The notes: generated from the sequence alone by a model not told the origin. Shown: positions 34,460 to 44,197, counted from the first letter of the stretch. The stretch: DNA of 64,000 nt from an uncultured Alteromonadaceae bacterium (GCA_913056495.1 CAJXMO010000006.1:166896-230895); one strand, 5' to 3'. Numbers and translations are program-made.

Positions 34460-35932
34460 TTATTTCGGCAAACCTGAGCGCACGTCAGCTAAATCGACGA
34501 TTGCTTTATAAGCTTGTGCAACTGACTCGATAATATCAGTCTGGCTGATTAAATTTGAGTCAATCAAACCGTCTGCTGTTAAAAATGATTTAACATCATG
34601 TTCAGCATCACCGTTGAATTGCTTAATTGTCTCTATCATCAATTCAGCTTTAGGATCGTTTAACTGCTCGCCAGTTTTCACTTTATTCACAACAAACTTA
34701 ATCCAACCCGCAACCACATAATAAAGTGCATTATTATTGCTTCTACCCGCTTTTAAATTATCGTTAATGGGCTCTAATGTTCTGACTGGGATTTTAATTG
34801 AACCATCACAACCGATTTGCTCCAATAGATGACGGATTTTAGGATTCTCAAAGCGAGCAATAATCTGGCGTGAGTATTCAGTTAAATCTAAACCTTCAGG
34901 CGCTTCAATTGTCGGAATGATCTCTTCATCGACTAACTTAATTAAAAAGGCTTTAAGTTGTTGGTCTGAAACCGCTTCAAATACAGTTTCGTGTCCGCAA
35001 AGGCGGCCTAAATAAGCCAACGTCGAATGCAAACCATTTAATATACGCAATTTAGTATGCTCAAATCCGGCTACATTATCTGTAAAAATTACGCCAACAC
35101 TTTCCCAATCCGGACGTTCGCCGTTTAAACAGTCTTCAATTACCCACTGATCAAACCCTTCACGCTGAACCGGCGCAGCATCTTCAAGGCCAGTTGCGGT
35201 TTTAACCATTTCTAACGTTGATGCTTCTGTTGCCGGCGTAATACAGTCAACCATGGTATTTGGAAAATCTACATTGGTTTCAACCCAACTGCCTAATTCA
35301 GCCGAAATCGCTTTTGCCAGTTGGATCACACCTCGTTGCAGTTTTTTACCATTGTCCGGTAAGTTATCACAGGCAATAACATTAAATGCAGGCGTACCAG
35401 CTTCAAAACGTTGAGCTAATCCGGCAACTAACAAACCTAACGCGGTAATCGGCTCAGACGGGTTTTCAATATCGTGTTTAATCCCCTCTAATTCGGTATC
35501 CAGGTTACCGGATGCATTTAAGCAATAACCTTTTTCAGTTACGGTTAATGAAACCAGTTTAGTATCCGGGTTGGCTAGACGCGCAATAACCTTATCCGCT
35601 TCTTTAGATGCAACCAGAACTTCTTTTAATGCTGAAATGACTTGAAACTCATCTGTTTTATCAGCAATGGCCAAAGTGTATAAGCAGTCTTGTTCCTGCA
35701 GGTTTTTTTGCAGCTCAAGGTTACGCATTGAAATACCACTAATCCCCCAGTTACCACCTTTTGCATTCAATACTTTTTCAGTGAAAAATGCCTGATGTGA
35801 ACGGTGAAACGCACCTAAACCAATATGCACTATGCCTATTTTGGTTTCATCACGGTTATAGCTGGGTAAAGTTAAATTATCACTGCCACCGGCTTCAATT
35901 AGTTTATTTAAGTTTTGTTGATTTAATCTCAT
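34460..35932 (-). CDS. uxuB: Mannitol dehydrogenase-family uronate reductase (UxuB-like)
   Basis: A 490-aa NAD-dependent polyol/uronate dehydrogenase (PF01232/PF08125). The N-terminal Rossmann segment is IGIVHIGLGAFHRSHQAFF, FPNTMVDCITPAT lies mid-protein, and KLRILNGLHSTLAYLG has the conserved Lys/Asn/His catalytic set. Length and motifs fit fructuronate reductase (D-fructuronate to D-mannonate), though tagaturonate or mannitol as substrate cannot be excluded. It is the last gene of the pectinase operon, 21 bp after the pectinesterase. No uxaC, uxuA or kdgK is in the window, so the rest of galacturonate catabolism must be elsewhere. Confidence 0.85.
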   Translation of the reverse strand: MRLNQQNLNKLIEAGGSDNLTLPSYNRDETKIGIVHIGLGAFHRSHQAFFTEKVLNAKGGNWGISGISMRNLELQKNLQEQDCLYTLAIADKTDEFQVISALKEVLVASKEADKVIARLANPDTKLVSLTVTEKGYCLNASGNLDTELEGIKHDIENPSEPITALGLLVAGLAQRFEAGTPAFNVIACDNLPDNGKKLQRGVIQLAKAISAELGSWVETNVDFPNTMVDCITPATEASTLEMVKTATGLEDAAPVQREGFDQWVIEDCLNGERPDWESVGVIFTDNVAGFEHTKLRILNGLHSTLAYLGRLCGHETVFEAVSDQQLKAFLIKLVDEEIIPTIEAPEGLDLTEYSRQIIARFENPKIRHLLEQIGCDGSIKIPVRTLEPINDNLKAGRSNNNALYYVVAGWIKFVVNKVKTGEQLNDPKAELMIETIKQFNGDAEHDVKSFLTADGLIDSNLISQTDIIESVAQAYKAIVDLADVRSGLPK

Positions 35933-35953
35933 AAGAATCTCGCTTGTGCTACT

Positions 35954-37099
35954 TTACTCTACCGGCAGATTTGGTTTCCAGCCACCAAATATCTGCTCTG
36001 TCTGATAAAAATTGTCTACTTCAAAATCGCTAAGCTGACGGCGGTCAAAGTTAATTTGAGCTCCCGGACCATAGCTTTTATATTCAAAAAATCTTGAGCT
36101 TTCAGGCGTAAATTGCATTTTCCCGCCTTCGCGTGCTGTTCCGCTCATAGAAGCCCAACCTGATTGACTAATATGGCTATCCATGTAGGTATTAATAAAT
36201 ACCGATTTGGCAATTGCAAACGGGTTAGCATAGCGACCATCATGGAAAGTCGTGGTTGGATGCCACGGACGTCCTAATGGTACAGAGCCGTCTTTAACCC
36301 CTTCATTTTTTAATAATTTGCAGTCAACAAACGTAAAGCCGTAAGGCAATGAAATGGGTGTACTGGGCGCGGTAATATAGCCCGAGTATTTGCCTGCACT
36401 ATATCTAGGCTCTGATATGATATCTGATTTATCAAACACAGCAACACCGCCGCCAAAAATAAAGTCTATATGACCATATATTTTATTCTGATAAAAGTAG
36501 TTTCGCCCACCATCAACATACAAAGTATCCTGATAACCTTTAAAGGTTACATTATTAAATACATTTTTGTCCGACAGTTTAGTAATTTTTAAGGCAACCG
36601 CCTGCTCGCCCACAATTTTATTCGGATCGGATTTAGCCAGTTTTTCATTTGCCGGATAATCAAAACCATTGGCAATGGTTAAATGCTCTGCATAAAAGCT
36701 TTTACCATCTAACCGGAATGTTGTAGAACCTGTGGTGCCATAATTTTTATTGCTGCCCGGTATTTTTTTACCACTGTAAATATCATAAGTGATGACAGTA
36801 TTATCCTGTCCTGCGCCATAAAAAGAGACATTATCTGTGGTTACCGCTACTCTTTCATAATAGCGGCCAGGGGCCAGATAAAGTGCATATTGGGCGCTTT
36901 CTTTGGGTCTTGCATCCAGCGCAACTTGCACGCTCTGATACACAGGCAATCCCTTGGCTTGCCAATAAGCTTGATCAGCCTCACTTTGTACAACCGCAGC
37001 GTCATATTTGGTTTGAGTCGTTGTTTGAGTATTTGAGCCAGTATTGGCACAACCGGTTAATATCAGGCATACCGACAAAAATTGGATCAGTTTTTTCAT
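35954..37099 (-). CDS. Pectinesterase (CE8) lipoprotein
   Basis: A 381-aa pectin methylesterase with a lipoprotein signal (LTGC, Cys17). The parallel beta-helix carries the catalytic set of CE8: Gln166 (GEQAV), Gln190 and Asp191 (GYQDTLY), Asp212 (HIDFIFG) and Arg277 (LGRPWHP). It removes methyl groups from homogalacturonan so that PL1 and GH28 can act. ATG at 37099 is chosen because AAGGGG lies five bases upstream; the frame also opens at a GTG at 37105 that overlaps the ribosome-binding site. It follows the CE12 gene by 9 bp. Confidence 0.93.
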   Translation of the reverse strand: MKKLIQFLSVCLILTGCANTGSNTQTTTQTKYDAAVVQSEADQAYWQAKGLPVYQSVQVALDARPKESAQYALYLAPGRYYERVAVTTDNVSFYGAGQDNTVITYDIYSGKKIPGSNKNYGTTGSTTFRLDGKSFYAEHLTIANGFDYPANEKLAKSDPNKIVGEQAVALKITKLSDKNVFNNVTFKGYQDTLYVDGGRNYFYQNKIYGHIDFIFGGGVAVFDKSDIISEPRYSAGKYSGYITAPSTPISLPYGFTFVDCKLLKNEGVKDGSVPLGRPWHPTTTFHDGRYANPFAIAKSVFINTYMDSHISQSGWASMSGTAREGGKMQFTPESSRFFEYKSYGPGAQINFDRRQLSDFEVDNFYQTEQIFGGWKPNLPVE

Positions 37100-37108
37100 T
37101 ATCACCCC

Positions 37109-37849
37109 TTATTTAAACAAATCCGGAGCTATCTCTCGTAGGTCTTCAACCACAAGCGATACCACCTCATCCGCACCCCAAACAGATAAGTGCGTGCCGT
37201 CACTTGCGCCATCCGGATAAGCCGCATATTCACCCGGTTTGTAGAATAAGAATAACGCACGGGTTTTTACCGGTCCGAGTTGTTCAAAAAGCGCTTTTGT
37301 TTTTTTATTTAATGAAATAACAGGCACATTCAACGCTTTTCCAAGCTCATGCATTGCAAACGGATACCCCCCTAAAGTGGGTACAATTTTATTATCAAAA
37401 TCATATTTATATCTGTTAATTGAAGTTACCAAAATTGGCTTGGCCCCCACTTTACGAGCGGCGTCGATATAACGAGTTAGATATTCTTTGTAGCTAGAGT
37501 CCGGGCTGGTATATCTGTCTTGGGTATCTTTTTGATCATTATGACCGAATTGGATAATTAAATAATCACCCGCTTTCATTTGTTTTTTAACCGGTTCAAA
37601 ATGGCCTTCATTAAAAAAGCTGCGCGAACTGCGGCCTGACTTTGCAGCATTGATTACAGTCACACCATCTGAAAGCTGCTGTTGCAGGCGCATTCCCCAG
37701 CCCGTTCTTGGAAAGCGATCGGCTGAATACTCACTGGCTGTTGAATCACCTATGATAAATACATTTGTTTTACTGGCCTGATTAGACGCGCAGGCTACAC
37801 AACTTAGAATAAGCGCAAAAACGCTGAAAATGGATAAATGTAGTTTCAC
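37109..37849 (-). CDS. Rhamnogalacturonan acetylesterase (CE12, SGNH hydrolase)
   Basis: A 246-aa secreted GDSL/SGNH esterase. The nucleophile block GDSTASE has Ser36. GHND (102-105) is block III, and the C-terminal DGTHLS has Asp217 and His220. The N-terminus is hydrophobic with cysteines at 17 and 20, so it may be a lipoprotein. CE12 enzymes remove acetyl groups from rhamnogalacturonan I and other acetylated sugars. It begins at a GTG overlapping the PL1 TAG stop by one base, with GGAG seven bases upstream, and is therefore translationally coupled. Confidence 0.92.
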   Translation of the reverse strand: MKLHLSIFSVFALILSCVACASNQASKTNVFIIGDSTASEYSADRFPRTGWGMRLQQQLSDGVTVINAAKSGRSSRSFFNEGHFEPVKKQMKAGDYLIIQFGHNDQKDTQDRYTSPDSSYKEYLTRYIDAARKVGAKPILVTSINRYKYDFDNKIVPTLGGYPFAMHELGKALNVPVISLNKKTKALFEQLGPVKTRALFLFYKPGEYAAYPDGASDGTHLSVWGADEVVSLVVEDLREIAPDLFK

Positions 37850-39240
37850 TAAAAAGCTCCTAATGAATTTATATATTGCTCAATCACTGGCTGGGTTTTG
37901 TCTAATGAGCCTTCATACTTAACAAGCCAATCATCTGCAATGCCATCTTTATTGTCATCCTGATAAGGCTTGAACTGGCTAAACTCAGCCCGGTATTCAG
38001 CCCAACTGGCAATTGAATCTGCTTCTGTATCTATAATGCCTTGCTTGCCTTTATCGGCTTTACCATCTTTAATTTCGGCTAATATCCGACTATCGACTGA
38101 ATCGATAAACGATCCGGATTGATTTCTGTTTGCACCAACTTCTTTTTGATAAATCAGCTCAGAAAAAGCCTGTTTTGCAGAGTCAGCTTGTAATAGATAA
38201 GACATATCCGAGGTATGCAAAGGTGTAACCGGCTTGTCTTGCAAAACACGATTAATTTCATCTTGCTTGGTTACTGAAGGGAATTTGATACCACTTAAGT
38301 TATCTTGCGATATTGGAGTATTCGCTTCAAAAAAGTTACCGCTGAAAAACGCTTGGGTATGATTCACTTTAGTTTTAACTGGAAAGAATTCAAAAATACG
38401 ATCCGGGCCGGCTACTGGACCTTGTTTGTAATAATTGTTGACCAAATTAAAACGACCGTTTTCACCACCATAACTGCTCTTTTGACGCCAGTTATAAATA
38501 ACGTTATTCACCATTTCAACATAGCTGTCTGCCTGAGCGTAACGCGGTTTTAATCTATATCCGTTAATTCTGGGTAATCGACTGGTGTGATGGGCAACAA
38601 CATTTTTAATAAAGCTGGCACCACTACCGCCCCAAATGCCACCATAACCATGCTCACCTTTTGCGTGACCAGCATTATTCAAACTTTCAGTGATCAAACT
38701 ATACTGCAAAGTGAAAAAACGGTTATTGTAGAATGACGCCGTTTCATCCACCCCCCAACTCAGTGAGCAATGATCAATCATGACATGGCTGGTATTCCTG
38801 GCGGTGATGGCATCTTCATCCGCAACTGAGCTACCCAAACGAAACCGGATATAACGAATAATAACCTGATCCGTGTTAATTCGGGTATTAGCTCCGGTAA
38901 CCACTATACCGCCGGGTGAGGTCTGTCCGGCAATCGTGATATACGGGTGACTAAAAGTCAGCTGGTCTTCGAGCTTGATTACACCCGACACATTAAAGAC
39001 CACAATGCGTGGTCCTTTCTGCTCTACAGCATATCTTAAAGTACCAGGTTCGGGGGTTTGTGCATTATCTTCAAGCGAATTAACCATAATGATTTGACCG
39101 CCAGATCCGCCCTGAGTAAAGCGGCCAAACCCTAACGCTTCAGGAAACGCTAATCGCTCTGCCTGTGCAAACAATAACTGTGTATTAAGCAGAGATGCAA
39201 ATAGCACCACACACGACAGATATACCCGAACCTTTCTCAC
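37849..39240 (-). CDS. Pectate lyase (PL1-type)
   Basis: A 463-aa secreted parallel beta-helix lyase. A signal peptide ends near residue 26 (LLFAQ). The N-terminal AFPEALGFGRFTQGG, the HVMIDHCSLSW block (152-162) and SRLPRINGYR (Arg221 and Arg224) are those of bacterial PL1 pectate lyases, including pectate trisaccharide-lyases. A calcium-binding-like DDNKDGIADDW lies near residues 428-438. It cleaves de-esterified homogalacturonan by beta-elimination to unsaturated oligosaccharides, feeding GH105. The start is GTG, one base after the GH28 stop. Confidence 0.92.
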   Translation of the reverse strand: MRKVRVYLSCVVLFASLLNTQLLFAQAERLAFPEALGFGRFTQGGSGGQIIMVNSLEDNAQTPEPGTLRYAVEQKGPRIVVFNVSGVIKLEDQLTFSHPYITIAGQTSPGGIVVTGANTRINTDQVIIRYIRFRLGSSVADEDAITARNTSHVMIDHCSLSWGVDETASFYNNRFFTLQYSLITESLNNAGHAKGEHGYGGIWGGSGASFIKNVVAHHTSRLPRINGYRLKPRYAQADSYVEMVNNVIYNWRQKSSYGGENGRFNLVNNYYKQGPVAGPDRIFEFFPVKTKVNHTQAFFSGNFFEANTPISQDNLSGIKFPSVTKQDEINRVLQDKPVTPLHTSDMSYLLQADSAKQAFSELIYQKEVGANRNQSGSFIDSVDSRILAEIKDGKADKGKQGIIDTEADSIASWAEYRAEFSQFKPYQDDNKDGIADDWLVKYEGSLDKTQPVIEQYINSLGAF

Positions 39241-39241
39241 T

Positions 39242-40696
39242 TTAAAGTGCCTTTAACGGTTCGCCAGCGATCATCACATTTTCAATGCTCACATCACTGA
39301 CATTTTCCAGTACACTTTCTTTCTGAACTGATTTAATATTCACGTTTTTCAATGAAATACCCGTGATATGGTTATGAGGGAACCCGCGAATATTAAACGC
39401 TCTTTGTGCATCTTCAACGACTAAATTGTGAATATTGATATTTCTTAATTCAGGTTGGAAATCACCACCATCGCCTTCTTCATAGTAGTAGTTAACCACA
39501 ATAGCATCTTTTACTTTACCGATTTTCAAATCACGATAATATAAGTTTTCTAATAAACCACCGCGAACTGAGTTGGTTTTAATGCGAATGCCACGTGCTA
39601 AATCCGGACTGCTCATTTCACAGTTTTGTGCAAATAAATTACGCACACCGCCAGAGATTTCACTACCGATAACCACACCACCATGACCGGCCTTCATTTG
39701 GCAGTTTTCAATTACAATATTCTGGCAAGGCACGCCAACTCGACGACCATCATTATTACGACCAGACTTAATAGCAATGCAATCATCACCTGTATCAAAA
39801 ATACAATTTTCGATTAAAACGTCTTTACATGACTCAGGGTCACAACCATCTGAATTAGGACCATAACTATCACAATGTACACCTCGGATGGTTACACTGT
39901 TAGATAAAACCGGGTTTAATAGCCAGAATGGTGAATTTTTAACGGTGACATCTTCAATTAATACATTGGTACATAAATACGGCTGAATAAAGGGTGGACG
40001 CAAATAGTTGTTTTCAAATACACGTTCAGCAACCGGGGTACCCTTTTCAACCATAACGCCTAAAGCATCACGGGTATGTTTCTGGTTTTCAACTTCACTG
40101 ATTTCCCAATCTGACTTTTTCCATTTTCCTTTCCAAGGCCACCATTTATCGTTAGCACCGCCACCTTCTAATGTACCTTTACCCGTAATCGCGATATTGG
40201 TCTTTTTGAATGCATAGATGAGCGGCGAATAGCCCATTAGCTCCATACCTTCCCAGCGGGTAAATACGTATGGCTTATAACGTTCTGGCTCAGAGAAAAA
40301 GGCAACCGTCGCACCTTCACTAATATGTAATTCAGTATTGGATTCAAGGTGAATCGGACCTGTCATAAAATGACCAGCCGGAACAATAACTTTACCGCCG
40401 CCCATTTTTTTAGAAGCAGCAATAGCGTCTCTAAATGCCTGTGTATTATCGAACTGGCCATCACCCTGACCCCCAAAGTCAGTCAATAAAAATTCACGAT
40501 TAGGAATGCTGGGTAACTTAATACGGTTACGAATACGTGCAACATTAGCATCCCACTCAGCTTTAGTTGGACCTGCATTACCAGCAACCTTGTCTAAAAC
40601 CTGAGTAGCGCCACATCCGACTAGGTTCAGTGCGCCTACACCTGCAACACCATAACCTACGTTTTTTAATAAATTACGTCTGTTTATATCCGTCAT
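39242..40696 (-). CDS. GH28 polygalacturonase, Tat-lipoprotein
   Basis: A 484-aa family 28 glycoside hydrolase with all four signature motifs: NSD (Asp283), GDD (Asp304/305), GHG (337-339) and RIK (371-373). The N-terminus has a twin-arginine-type NRRNLLK and a lipobox LVGC (Cys28), so it is probably exported folded and lipid-anchored. The mature protein is of normal length. It hydrolyses galacturonan, possibly from chain ends. It is the first gene of a five-gene operon (GH28, PL1, CE12, CE8, uxuB) with gaps of -1 to 21 bp. A TGCTACCGGTGGCA operator lies 53 bp upstream. Confidence 0.94.
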   Translation of the reverse strand: MTDINRRNLLKNVGYGVAGVGALNLVGCGATQVLDKVAGNAGPTKAEWDANVARIRNRIKLPSIPNREFLLTDFGGQGDGQFDNTQAFRDAIAASKKMGGGKVIVPAGHFMTGPIHLESNTELHISEGATVAFFSEPERYKPYVFTRWEGMELMGYSPLIYAFKKTNIAITGKGTLEGGGANDKWWPWKGKWKKSDWEISEVENQKHTRDALGVMVEKGTPVAERVFENNYLRPPFIQPYLCTNVLIEDVTVKNSPFWLLNPVLSNSVTIRGVHCDSYGPNSDGCDPESCKDVLIENCIFDTGDDCIAIKSGRNNDGRRVGVPCQNIVIENCQMKAGHGGVVIGSEISGGVRNLFAQNCEMSSPDLARGIRIKTNSVRGGLLENLYYRDLKIGKVKDAIVVNYYYEEGDGGDFQPELRNINIHNLVVEDAQRAFNIRGFPHNHITGISLKNVNIKSVQKESVLENVSDVSIENVMIAGEPLKAL

Positions 40697-40748
40697 CTCA
40701 ATACACCTTTAGTTATGCCTAAAACTTTGTCGTATTCTTATACAGTTT

Positions 40749-40762
40749 TGCTACCGGTGGCA
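40749..40762 (-). promoter_or_regulatory. Putative uronate-responsive operator upstream of GH28
   Basis: TGCTACCGGTGGCA is a near-palindrome centred on ACCGGT, 53 bp upstream of the GH28 start. The identical 14-mer occurs at 44078-44091. The form resembles LacI-family operators of uronate/pectin regulons (TGnTACCGGTAnCA). No LacI-type gene lies in the window. Confidence 0.6.
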
Positions 40763-40845
40763 GCTTTGTAAGGTCTGCTTATCGTAAAATTAGGTTTTGC
40801 ACTTACTGAATGCATCTAATTTTAAAAGCTATCCAGACAGACCAT

Positions 40846-40876
40846 GCAGGATAAAGGATCTCGCGTTTTATCCTGC
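40846..40876. other. Hairpin upstream of GH28 operon
   Basis: GCAGGATAAA and TTTATCCTGC form a perfect 10-bp inverted repeat with an 11-nt loop, about 150 bp upstream of GH28. It may lie in a leader RNA or be a protein-binding site. It lacks a U-run in either direction. Confidence 0.4.
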
Positions 40877-40952
40877 GTTAACGTTTGTTTTATGCTGTGC
40901 TTTAAAGCTTTATTTTATAAACCTAACAAGCAGTTGCCAAAACAGACGCTAC

Positions 40953-40983
40953 ATTTAAAACGCGGTCAGTCCGCGTTTTAAAT
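40953..40983 (-). terminator. Terminator downstream of dctM
   Basis: ATTTAAAACGCGG and CCGCGTTTTAAAT form a perfect 13-bp stem with a TCAGT loop, 15 bp past the dctM stop. It ends the TRAP operon before the GH28 promoter region. Confidence 0.82.
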
Positions 40984-40997
40984 AGTTTAGATAAAAA

Positions 40998-42296
40998 TTA
41001 AATTAATCCAAATAATCCAGGTAAAAACTCACTGATACCAGGAATATAGGTTACCAACATTAATACAATAAACATTGCAATATAAAGTGGCATTAATGGT
41101 CTGATAATTTTCTCGATAGAGGTTTTAGCAACCGCACAAGATACAAATAATACAGAACCAACTGGCGGTGAACATAAACCAATAGATAAGTTTAATACAA
41201 TCATGATACCAAAGTGCAGTGGCGACATACCAAGCTCAGTTGCAACCGGTAAGAAAATCGGGGTAAAAATTAATACCGCCGGTGTCATGTCCATAAATGC
41301 ACCAACAATAATTAACGTTAAGTTGATTATTAATAGAATTAACAATGGGTTATCGCTAAGTGCCAGTAAAAAATCACTGATAGTTTGTGGAATGTTTTCA
41401 TACGATAAAATCCACGACATTGCCGACGAAGCACCAATTAACAACATTACAATGGCGGTTGTTTCAGACGCCTTTAATAAAATCTCAGGCAACTGTTTTG
41501 GATTTACTTCTTTATAAAATACGACGGACAATAACAATGAATAAATAACCGCAATTGCCCCCGCTTCGGTTGCCGTGAATATGCCGGCGATAATACCGCC
41601 AATCACAATAAATATAAGTAATAAACTAGGCAGCGCTGCAACAACTTTTTCCACCACAATTTTAAGTGGTAAACGTGCTTCCGTCGGATAGCCTTTCATT
41701 TTTGCATAACCGGCACAGACAATCATCAGTGACAGGGCAACCAGAATACCCGGTAAATAACCCGCAACGAATAAAGCTGCGATAGACACACCGCCACTGG
41801 CAATAGCATAAATAATTAAAATATTGCTGGGAGGAATCAACATACCCGTTGTGGCCGCTGCGCCGGTTAGCGCCGCGCTAAAGTTTTTATCGTAACCTTT
41901 TTTCTCCATTTGAGGGATCATAAAGCTACCAATTGCACTGGTTGCAGCAACCGCAGAACCGGAAATTGCACCAAATAATGTACAAGATAAAACATTCACC
42001 AAGGCAAGACCGCCCGGTAACATCCCAATGAGAGCCATCGCACATTCGATTAATCGTTTAGCGATACCACCCCGTCCCATAATCAAACCAGACAAAACAA
42101 AAAACGGAATGGCTAATAAAGCAAAACTGTTAATGCCGCCCGCTAAACGCTGAGCTATGGTGGTTGCAGCAGGGACTAAGTCAATGCTGCATAACATAGT
42201 GACTAAAGTCGCTATACCTATACTGAATGAAATTGGAATATTAAGCGCTAAAAGTAAGAAAAATACACCAACTAAAATTAAACCTGAGTATTCCAC
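40998..42296 (-). CDS. dctM: TRAP transporter large permease (DctM)
   Basis: A 432-aa inner-membrane protein with about 12-13 hydrophobic segments. It has the DctM-typical start FFLLLALNIPISFSIGIA, GSAVAATSAIGSFMIP in the first half and MDMTPAVLIFTPIFLPVA in the second. It is the sodium-coupled translocation subunit of a TRAP transporter. It overlaps nothing but follows dctQ by 2 bp. The pectin setting suggests import of galacturonate or unsaturated uronides. Confidence 0.94.
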   Translation of the reverse strand: MEYSGLILVGVFFLLLALNIPISFSIGIATLVTMLCSIDLVPAATTIAQRLAGGINSFALLAIPFFVLSGLIMGRGGIAKRLIECAMALIGMLPGGLALVNVLSCTLFGAISGSAVAATSAIGSFMIPQMEKKGYDKNFSAALTGAAATTGMLIPPSNILIIYAIASGGVSIAALFVAGYLPGILVALSLMIVCAGYAKMKGYPTEARLPLKIVVEKVVAALPSLLLIFIVIGGIIAGIFTATEAGAIAVIYSLLLSVVFYKEVNPKQLPEILLKASETTAIVMLLIGASSAMSWILSYENIPQTISDFLLALSDNPLLILLIINLTLIIVGAFMDMTPAVLIFTPIFLPVATELGMSPLHFGIMIVLNLSIGLCSPPVGSVLFVSCAVAKTSIEKIIRPLMPLYIAMFIVLMLVTYIPGISEFLPGLFGLI

Positions 42297-42298
42297 TG

Positions 42299-42787
42299 TT
42301 ATTCTCCTGCAGGCTCTTTGTTATTTAACGTCGCAATTAAATTATCAATTGCAAATAAGGTAATTAAAATGCCCGAACCGGGTACAGCTAAATAAATAAA
42401 ACCCATTTCAATTTCTAATGAGGCGGATACTTGAGCCGGGTTCATCGTCAGTTGAACCAAAGAAATACCACCAATAATCATCACCACAACCGCAAAAGTA
42501 CCGACTGATAAATGAATAAACAAATTAGATAATTTGTGTGCGCCTCCCTTCAGGCGAGTAGTAATGATATCCAAACCCAAATGCGAGCCGGTACGATAGG
42601 CGTAAGCGGCACCAAATAAACCAATCCAGATCAATAAGAATCGGGAAAGCTCTTCAGTTACAGAACTAGGATCTTGTAAAATATATCTTGAAAAGACCTG
42701 CCAGGTTACACCTGCAACAATCAGTGCGGTTAAGCAAATCAACAAATAGCCCAAAACTTTTTCAATTAAACGCATCAAACCACCCAT
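42299..42787 (-). CDS. dctQ: TRAP transporter small permease (DctQ)
   Basis: A 162-aa membrane protein with four transmembrane helices. It has the DctQ pattern: VTWQVFSRYIL near residue 27, EELSRFLLIWIGLFGAAYAYR (about 43-63) and an HLGLDII segment. It pairs with DctM, the next gene (2-bp gap), and follows dctP by 2 bp. Confidence 0.92.
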   Translation of the reverse strand: MGGLMRLIEKVLGYLLICLTALIVAGVTWQVFSRYILQDPSSVTEELSRFLLIWIGLFGAAYAYRTGSHLGLDIITTRLKGGAHKLSNLFIHLSVGTFAVVVMIIGGISLVQLTMNPAQVSASLEIEMGFIYLAVPGSGILITLFAIDNLIATLNNKEPAGE

Positions 42788-42789
42788 TT

Positions 42790-43773
42790 TTAATTCGCCT
42801 CCGCTTTAATTTTTTGCAGATACTCACCCACTAGCGTGCCTTCAAATGTCTCATATAAGCCTGAAACCGCATTGATAAAAGGCGTCTTGTCAGGATAAAT
42901 AACTTCAACCCCAGCCGCTTTCACTGCATCTAAGGCTTCTTTTTCACTGGCTAGCCATAATTTTTTCTGATACTCAACAGAATCATCTATGGCCATTTGT
43001 AACCACTGTTTTTGCTGCTCGTTTAAGTTTTCATAAACATGCTTACTACCCAGAATTACATCAGGTACTGAAGTATGTTCATCCAAAATATAATATTTAC
43101 AAATTTCGTAATGTCTTGATAAATAGAAAGAAGGAGGGTTATTTTCAGCTCCGTCTACAACACCTTGCTGCAATGCTGCATAAAGCTCACCAAATGAGAT
43201 TGGGGTTGCCGCACCGCCAAATGCGCCTACCATTTTAATCGCCATTTGGCTTTCCAGAACTCGAATTTTTTTACTGGTTAAATCACTCGGCTCTTCTACT
43301 TTAGTATCTGTCATGTAAAAGCTTCGACTACCAGAATCGTAATAACCTAAACCGACAAAATGCGCTTTTTGGGTCGCATCTAATAATTCCTGGCCGACTT
43401 TCCCCTGTAGTACTTTCCATCTGTGCTCTCGGCTTTCAAATAAATAAGGCACACCGTAAACACGCATGTCGGGGACAAAACCTTCAATGGTTGCAGCTGA
43501 TACTTTTGCCATACCTAAACTGCCAATTTGAAGCAATTCTACCATTTCACGTTCATTGCCCAATTGAGCATTCGGATAAATTTTGACTTCCATTGTGCCT
43601 TTGGAGTACTCATCTAACTTTTTAGCTAAAAACGCCATCCCTTTATGCACACTGTGTTCGGTATCCAGTGTATGTCCCATTCTCAGAATGACCTTATCAT
43701 CCTGTTGACTACAGCTTGCCAAAAATAAGCTGAGACCTGTCATTAAGAGTATTTTTTTTATCATCGAACCCAT
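42790..43773 (-). CDS. dctP: TRAP transporter solute-binding protein (DctP)
   Basis: A 327-aa DctP-family binding protein with a lipoprotein signal (LASC). Family marks are RMGHTLDTEHSVHKGM after the signal, the PNAQLGNEREMVE segment and the IRVLESQMAIKM block with the arginine that binds ligand carboxylates. DctP proteins with similar context bind uronates. The ATG at 43773 is preferred, with AGAGGT seven bases upstream; a second ATG three codons later has no such site. It is the first gene of the dctPQM operon and divergent from the GH105 fusion, with a 14-bp operator between. Confidence 0.93.
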   Translation of the reverse strand: MGSMIKKILLMTGLSLFLASCSQQDDKVILRMGHTLDTEHSVHKGMAFLAKKLDEYSKGTMEVKIYPNAQLGNEREMVELLQIGSLGMAKVSAATIEGFVPDMRVYGVPYLFESREHRWKVLQGKVGQELLDATQKAHFVGLGYYDSGSRSFYMTDTKVEEPSDLTSKKIRVLESQMAIKMVGAFGGAATPISFGELYAALQQGVVDGAENNPPSFYLSRHYEICKYYILDEHTSVPDVILGSKHVYENLNEQQKQWLQMAIDDSVEYQKKLWLASEKEALDAVKAAGVEVIYPDKTPFINAVSGLYETFEGTLVGEYLQKIKAEAN

Positions 43774-44077
43774 TAAGTTTACCTCTGTTTTAGCGCAGTC
43801 TGAAAAAATTCAGCGCAGAACTAAAAGGATTTAATTAAACACTATTTGTTATTCTCTGTTCAAAACCCAGCCTTAACTGACTGATTTGTCATCTGACAAA
43901 CGCCTCTGAAATTCGCCTTTTAAATAAAGCTTTTATCTTAATTTTAGTCAGTTAAAAATAGCAGTAAAACTGCAACCTGATATGGCTTTTGACTCTCATT
44001 AATCACCAACCAGCAAGGTAAGTTATAAGAATGTTAACCTTTTTAACAGGTGGATACAATGCTTGAGAGAAAATAAA

Positions 44078-44091
44078 TGCTACCGGTGGCA
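44078..44091. promoter_or_regulatory. Putative uronate-responsive operator between dctP and GH105
   Basis: TGCTACCGGTGGCA, identical to the site upstream of GH28 (40749-40762). It lies between the divergent dctPQM and DUF4861-GH105 transcription units, so one repressor could control both, plus the pectinase operon. Confidence 0.6.
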
Positions 44092-44178
44092 TTTTAATAA
44101 AAAAGTGGTTATATTAACAAGCTGAAATTGAGTTATTTACGTAACAATCCAAATTTGGTTATTAACTGAACTAGAGTT

Positions 44179-44197
44179 TATAACATTTAGTGTTATA
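44179..44197 (+). promoter_or_regulatory. 19-bp palindrome close to the GH105 start
   Basis: TATAACA and TGTTATA are perfect inverted repeats around TTTAG, 37 bp upstream of the ATG, a position overlapping a likely promoter. It resembles the arms of the operator at 2968-2996 but with shorter spacing. The regulator is unknown. The rest of the 460-bp divergent region (43774-44233) shows no gene. Confidence 0.4.
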
